From positions 1,860,001-1,924,000 of the forward strand of contig JACDTU010000001.1 of assembly GCA_022376465.1 (NCBI GenBank): a stretch of 64,000 nucleotides of DNA, written 5' to 3'. A program made the translations under genes and the position numbers. This DNA is from Cubamyces lactineus. Taxonomy: Eukaryota; Basidiomycota; Agaricomycetes; Polyporales; Polyporaceae. Below are positions 58,058 to 64,000 of the stretch, in pieces (the first letter of the stretch is position 1; every line of letters begins with the position of its first letter). The notes beneath the pieces were generated by a model. The model saw only the letters and a program-made list of their open reading frames with translations. It was not told the DNA's origin and ran no database searches.

Positions 58058-60175
58058 TCAGACCGCCGTTCCAGCCCAAGTCTCCTGGCCCCGAGGCGTA
58101 GCGCATGCGGCGCAAGCAAGGTGTTGCGGTTTGTTCAGCCTGCGCGGCGGTAAGTTGACAGAAGAACGGCGGCGGGTGCGATAGCGATACGTACAAAGTG
58201 CACACCTGACATGACCACTGCCCGGTGTCCTCGGGGTCTACCGATCGCGCGTTTGTTCTGACTGATGTCAGTCGGGATGGTACGTCCGCGGGAGTTTGGC
58301 CATCCGTAGTAAAAGTGCTTCCCGAATGTGCGCCGCCCAGACGTCGGCCATTTCCGTCCATTCCGAGCGACTCTCGTTTCCGTCTCACAATCTCATCTTG
58401 GGCGAGCGATGGTCCATATGACAGCTTCCTCCCCTTGACCGCACCGTTTCCTGAAGTAGACGCGTTCTCAGGGAAATCAGCTTCGCGTTCTTTGCGGAGC
58501 GCGCCGCTCTTTGCCGGCTGGAACCCGATACTCGCGGCTGTTCCTCCATGCGGTACAGACTGGACGTCGCACGAGGGTTCTAAGGGCGCCGACTCGTCTT
58601 CTTCCTCGTCTGAAGATAGCTCAATCACGCCAAGATCCTCCTTTCCTTTGCCCTTGCCTTTTGTGGTCATGTCGGCTGGATCAGTCGTTGCTGCGGGCTT
58701 TGAAGACGGTGTAGATGTCGATACCAGCGGCGACGAGAAGAACTCCGTCAAGAACCGCTGCCTCGATGTACGCAGCCCTTCAAGATCACTCTGGTCCATG
58801 GATTCGAGCATAGTGTGACGTCTCGCTTGGTCGTCCTCAGGCACGTCTTCGGCATCGTCAGTCTCCTCGTCTTCCGAACCTTGACTTGGCTCCGCAGCGC
58901 TGGCTGCGCTTCCTTTGGCCGTGTACAGAGTGAGTTCAGGCTCTGCGACAATCAATCCGCGACGTGATCGGTGAACTGACCTTTACCTTGCAGAGCACGC
59001 AAACGACGCTCTGCCGCCAAGGCACGCTCTTCGCGCGCGCGTTTGCTGCAACCACACATCCACTTCCCGTCACGCCGGTTGCCGGTTGTAACGTAAAGTA
59101 ATCCCCACGTACCTCGCCGCCTTTTTCCGGAAACCGGTCCCAGCTTTCTTCGCTTCTTCATCGCTCACGCCTTCGTTCAGCGCCCTCCCTGCACCCTTGA
59201 AGGTTCCTTGAGCGGTGAGACGAGATCCGGCCTTGCGGCGCTTGATTGTCTGCGCTCCCGTGTTGATTCTGCGTTTACGGCGTGAAGCCGAAGGTCGTGC
59301 GCGCGACTGTGCACCTCCGCACTGATACACGAGAAGTCATAATGTATACATGCAGACAATAAGACCCGCGGAGACGCGTACCATGAATTCGGGAAGGTCT
59401 CCTGCATCTAGTCCCTTACCACCTACGGGAGCAGAGTCTGCGAGACGCGTTCCTGACGACCAGTACCCTGATAAGCGTAGCATACAGCGTAAGCTTCAAG
59501 GGTTTGGAATCAAGGGTATTCGGTCTGACCATCTCCGTAGTATCCCTTGCTCTGTAATTCTCTCACCTTATTTTGGAGTTTCTTCCATAACGCTTGGAAA
59601 GCGGGACCATGGTTCATATGCTAATTCTATCAGCTTAGAAGGTTCAATATGCCCCCTAAGAGCTCACCTTGATGTGCGCCAACTGCCCGTGCCGAAAGTG
59701 AGCCATTCGCTCATACTACGGTTTCTGGAGAGATACGAACCTCATGACATAGCGTACTCAGTAAACATGGCGTCGGAAGGAAGTTGCCGGCCGAGTCGCG
59801 CAAGACTAGTTCTGTAACAACGAGGAGGATTACAATCTAACCTTGGCTTGCGTCGTTGAAACTGTCCGCTACCTACGACTTCTCCATTATTCCAGTTCCG
59901 GCCCAAGAAGACCCGGTTGTACTCATACTTGTCCGGAAGAGGGCGCATCAGAAAGCCAACGCCACGAAGCTGCAGCGCACACGGCTACTGACCTCTTCGA
60001 GGCTGTTGACCACAAAGCCTTCTGCTTTCATGATGGGCCTGACCTGCGCAGCGAGGGCGCGGAGGAGCTGCCTGGCCTCTTCCTCTGCTGCTTGGTCATT
60101 TGTCTTGAGCGGTGTGATGAAGTTGACGTGTGGGTTTGGATTTGCCTCCTTCTCGTTGAGGCGGACGTGGACCAT
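58058..60175 (-). CDS. WSS1: WSS1-type DNA-dependent metalloprotease (WLM domain)
   Basis: The ATG at 60175 starts MVHVRLNEKEANPNPHVNFI. The WLM domain runs LLRALAAQVRPIMKAEGFVV, NRVFLGRNWNNGEVVELVLR, then the zinc protease core TLCHE|LAHIK|HMNHGPAFQALW, with a 15-nt exon (59668-59682) carrying LAHIK. KGYYGDGYWSSGTRL follows. Downstream are Cdc48 contacts: FKGAGRAL (SHP box) and REERALAAERR (VIM pattern R-x5-AA-x2-R). LGVIELSSDEEEDE fits a SUMO-interacting motif, and the last exons form a RanBP2-type zinc finger (WSCQVCTLLNKPQHLACAAC). The enzyme cleaves proteins crosslinked to DNA in S phase and acts with Cdc48 and SUMO. Divergent from phosphofructokinase. Confidence 0.92.
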
Positions 60176-60497
60176 CGTGGGCGGGACTGGCCTGGGCAGT
60201 TGGGTGGCTGAGAAAGAGACGCTGCGTGGTGGCTGGATTTGGACGAGCGAACGGGAGCACCACGGGCCGGCGGGATGTGGCTGCGATCTAGACGAGATCT
60301 CGATGCTCGACGCGTCCCAACGCGCTCCGCGTTTATCTCATTCAGATTGCCATCCGCCCGCATCCGCCCTCGACGCCCCCAAACCGTACTACTCTCCTTT
60401 TTCTCCCGTACCACCACCTCCCGCACCGTCGCGAGACTGTTCCGCTCTAACGCCGCACTCTGCCTCTAGAGGGTGAACATCGTCGTGACAAGCAGCC
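60176..60497. promoter_or_regulatory. Bidirectional promoter WSS1 / PFK
   Basis: 322 bp between the two divergent ATGs, with a CT-rich stretch just before the PFK start. No clear TATA box was seen. Confidence 0.4.
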
Positions 60498-63400
60498 ATG
60501 GCCGACGGCAAGAAGATGAAGCTTGCGGTCCTCACATCGGGAGGAGACAGCGCGGGTATGAACGCAGTGGTTCGTGCAGTAGTGAAGACAGCTATCATTA
60601 AGTACGATCTACACCAATCAATGAAGCTGTCTTTTCTCAAGTAGTCCTCGTCGCAGGGGTTGCGAGACGTGGATCGTTCGTGAGGGTTATGAAGGTCTCG
60701 TTCGCGGCAACACCGAGGGCCATCGCCACACCTACAGTCTCGAAAAGGGCACCTCAAGCCCGCGTCTCAAGGAGCACCAAGATGACTTTGTGCACAACCT
60801 TCGCTACGGCGACGGAGAGCTTCTCAAGGATGGCACAGGCGACCATCCGGGAGGCAGGACTCTCAGGGGCCGCTATATTGTCCGGGTGGGATGGGACGAC
60901 GTGCGCGGATGGTTCGCCGAAGTAAGGCCTATTTCCGTCTGGGCCGCGACCTCATTGACTGAAGAGAAGCCTTAGGGTGGTACTTTAATTGGCACTGCGC
61001 GCTCCACAGCGTTCCGGACCTGGGAAGGTCGCCTCACCGCTGCGCACAACATGATCAAGGAGGGCATTGACGCGCTCGTTGTATGCGGGGGCGATGGGTC
61101 CCTGACTGGCGCGGACGTTTTCCGTGCGGAATGGCCGGGGCTAGTAGCGGAGCTGCGCCAGCAAGAGAAGATTACAGAGGACCAGGCTGCCAAGCATGCA
61201 CACCTCAAGATCGTTGGCTTAGTTGGTTCCATTGACAACGATATGTCCATGACGGACCTCACCATTGGCGCCCCGACGGCTCTCCACCGGATTTGCGAAG
61301 CCATTGACAACATTAACTCGACCGCCTTTTCGCATTCGCGCGCGTTTGTACTGGAAGTGATGGGTCGTCACTGCGGTTGGCTTGCTCTTATGGCCGGTGT
61401 CAGGTTAGCTCATGCTTCGCCGCCAACCAGTCGCCTTAGCCTGCTCACACTGTCACCCTAGCTGCGGTGCGGATTTCATCTTCATTCCCGAGAGCCCTCC
61501 AGACGCAGATCGCTGGGAAGATGAAATGTGCCAAATGATACAAAAAGTATGCGCACTATGACTTCACGGAAACATCTATTGACTTTCAGTTCAGCACAGG
61601 GACGTTGGCAAGCGCAAGACGATCGTTATCGTTGCAGAAGGCGCGATTGACTCCAAGCTCCAACCCATCCACGCAGAGTTTGTGAAGAACGTATTGTCAG
61701 AGCGACTCGGATTGGACACCCGAGTGACTACTCTTGGCCACACTCAACGCGGCGGAAAGCCATGCGCGATGGACCGCATCTTGGTACGTCCATTGGTTGG
61801 CTATATGCGTGGTCTAGTGACTCAATACACATGTCTGATAGCCGACGCTGCAAGGCGTTGAAGCAGTCGAAGCACTGCTTGAGTCGACCCCGGACACGCC
61901 TTCATACATGATCGGTGTACGCGAGAACAAGATCACCCGTGTGCCCCTGATGGACGCTGTGAAGATGGTTAGCTCCTCATTTCATCTCGGATAACACGGT
62001 GAACTCACCATTCCCCGACTGTTGGCTCACTATTTCGTAGACGCGCGAAGTTGCACAGGCGATTGCTGAGAAAGATTTCCCGAAAGCGATGTCGCTCCGT
62101 GATCCGGAGTTCTGCGAGAGCTTGGAAGGGTTTTATGCCACAGCCGTGCTCGAGACCGAGCCAAAGCTGCCTCACCACCTTGTAAGCTGCACCTTCTGCG
62201 CCGTGTCAGCATCGTACTTACACAATGACAGCGTATGCGCGTAGCCATCATGCAGTAAGTTGTTGAAGACAGGACCGGTTGAACTTCTACTCACAGCGTG
62301 CTCAGTGTGGGCGCACCGGCTGGCGGTATGAATGCCGCAACTCGGGCGGCCGTCCGCTACTGCATCCGCCAGGGCCACAAGCCATTCGCGATCCACAACG
62401 GCTTTGTAGGTCTGCTCGACGACAACGTGCACCAGCTCTCCTGGCTTGGTGTCGACAACTGGATGACCCGCGGCGGGTCCGAGCTCGGCACGAACCGCAA
62501 ACTGCCCGATATTGACCTCGGTGCTGTGGCAGCGAAGTTCCAGCAGTACAACTTCCACGCGTTTATCATGATCGGCGGCTTCGAAGCGTTCACCTCGCTG
62601 CTCTTGCTCGAGCAAGGCCGGAAGCACTATCCGGCGTTCAACATCCCGATGGTGCACCTTCCCGCGACGATCTCGAACAATGTGCCGCTGACGGAGTTCA
62701 GCCTGGGAAGCGATACGAGTTTGAATGCGCTCGTGGACGCGTGCGATGCGATCAAGCAGAGCGCGTCGGCCAGCCGGAACCGTGTGTTCGTTGTTGAGAC
62801 GCAGGGAGGCAAGTGTGGGTACATTGCCACTATGGGTGCTCTTGCGGTATGTTCCTTCTCTTGTACAGCAGTTCACCGCTATAGAGGCTCATGCTATGCG
62901 ATAGACCGGTGCCTGCATCGTTTACACGCCGGAACGCGGTATCGACCTGGACATGCTAAGGAACGATGTGAAGTACCTGAAGCGCAGGTATGCGCTTGAT
63001 GCCAAGGGCAAGAGCGAGGGACGTCTTGTGCTCCGGTACGACCTTTGCCACTCCAATCACTGTCACACATGCTCAATGCTTCTACTTTCAGGAACGAAGT
63101 TTCCTCCGATGTCTACACCACGGACGTGATCACCAAGATGTTCAAGGAAGAAGGCGGCAAGCTCTTCGACTCCCGCTCCGCATCACTCGGGCACACACTG
63201 CAGGGCGGCATCCCCTCCCCGATGGACCGCGCCCGCGCGGTGCGGCTCTCGCTCAAGTGCATGGCGTTCATCGAGCGGCACCACCAAGAGCTGCTCAAGC
63301 AGCAAGCGCGCTCGAAGCAGGCCCCGCCCGAGTCCGCGGCGGTCATCACGATCCAGGGTACGGCCGTGCAGTGGGTGCCCGTCCAGGACATGGTCGAGCA

Positions 63401-63539
63401 TGCGGACATGAAGAATAGGCGCGGCAAGCATGCGTGGTGGGACGGTATGCGTGACCTCGTCGAGGCTCTGGTGGCGCGCCCGCAGATTTTGGCGAAGGGG
63501 AACAAGAACAGGGAGGAGACCGAGGTTGAGGCGCATTGA
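60498..63539 (+). CDS. ATP-dependent 6-phosphofructokinase (fungal, two-domain)
   Basis: The ATG at 60498 reads [20 protein letters not shown]; this lacks the long N-terminal lyase-like domain of some yeast subunits. The catalytic half shows [42 protein letters not shown] (catalytic Asp), [11 protein letters not shown] and [12 protein letters not shown]. The regulatory half mirrors it: [57 protein letters not shown] and [16 protein letters not shown] 23-nt exon (62232-62254) links the halves. The first step unique to glycolysis, controlled by ATP, AMP and fructose-2,6-bisphosphate. About 830 residues in some ten exons; the stop is at 63537-63539. Confidence 0.94.
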
Positions 63540-64000
63540 ATGAGTGAGATTTGGATTCGAAGTGTTCTTGTTGGAAGTGAAGATACAGGATAGAATGTAC
63601 TGTAGTCACTTGTAGAAATCAAATGCAACCCGACGGTAGAGTGCGCAAAGCAAAGCTATGGTACAGAATCCGTATCGCGGCTTCTGCGCGGTACACAAGT
63701 GCTCTGTCAGTAACTCCTAGCCGAAGAGAAGCCCAAGGCCGATACTCCCACAGAGGCCCCCACTTCAACCCGGGCCGTAGTGACGCGCGTAGGCAGTCAT
63801 GCATGCACTCTATCTCTATGTAGCCGTTCGGCCTACGTACTCGGGTGGCTGAACAAGCCTCCCCGGCCACCGATGTAAGCCAGCGCAGCTCGCCCGGGGC
63901 GCACAAATGACGAGGTTTAAATTCGAGGGCGCATGCGATGCACCTTGTACGGGCTCGATCCAGTATCCCAGAAAGCGTATAAAAGGTAGATGAAGCGATG
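63540..64000. other. Downstream intergenic region, promoter of a gene beyond the window
   Basis: PFK 3' region. A TATAAAA box near the end (63978-63984) points to a plus-strand gene starting outside the window. Confidence 0.4.
63978..63984 (+). promoter_or_regulatory. TATA box at the window edge
   Basis: TATAAAA, plus strand, 16 bp before the window end. Confidence 0.4.

Noticed and set aside
1..64000. CRISPR arrays, operons, ribosome binding sites, bacterial mobile elements
   Set aside because: The window is eukaryotic with spliceosomal introns throughout; none of these apply and none were seen.

Overview
The window is nuclear DNA of a filamentous basidiomycete, most likely an Agaricomycete (polypore-type). 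Genes are dense, carried on both strands, and broken by many 45-70 nt GT..AG introns. The products are fungal: palA/RIM20, YJU3-type lipase, GPI-anchored pepsin-like protease, sedolisin, exo-beta-1,3-glucanase, exportin-T, cullin-3, WSS1 and fungal ATP-phosphofructokinase. All gene models were spliced by hand from reading frame, splice sites and family motifs; no alignment or transcript evidence was available.

Layout. 0-17 kb: an RMND1-type mitochondrial protein (truncated by the window start), a monoacylglycerol lipase, a Gfo/Idh/MocA oxidoreductase, a glutathione peroxidase with a mitochondrial leader and an internal start, a GPI-type pepsin-like protease with altered catalytic triplets, a Shewanella-like metallophosphatase, a doubtful small secreted protein, and a Ser-rich/coiled-coil protein. 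17-31 kb: a secreted sedolisin, a Gln-rich protein, an orphan membrane protein, and two divergent F-box-type genes. 31-45 kb: exportin-T (LOS1), cullin-3, an ER DnaJ ending in KDEL (SCJ1-type), an orphan mitochondrial protein, and a GH5 exo-1,3-beta-glucanase. 52.6-64 kb: palA/RIM20, a DM9-domain protein, the DNA-protein crosslink protease WSS1 and phosphofructokinase, the last two sharing a 322 bp divergent promoter.

The most unusual part is 45-52.6 kb, a stretch poor in conventional genes. On the minus strand it holds three copies of a family I cannot name (45948-46490, 49509-50096, 51232-51788), each encoding about 100-110 residues. The last two coding exons (about 58 residues) align almost without gaps and look like a small Tudor/SH3-type barrel. 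The copies share intron positions and phases, and each contains what looks like a 6-nt, two-codon microexon. At least two decayed relatives (about 47.6-47.9 and 48.8-49.05 kb) lie between them, so the region looks like a birth-and-death array of an undescribed gene family. One of the three copies (45948-46490) appears frame-damaged near its first intron.

Other points worth attention: an apparent dual-targeting arrangement in glutathione peroxidase, aspartic protease triplets DTA and DAG instead of DTG/DSG, very short internal exons in several genes (6, 10, 11, 15 and 23 nt), and WSS1 carrying recognisable Cdc48-binding and SUMO-binding motifs.
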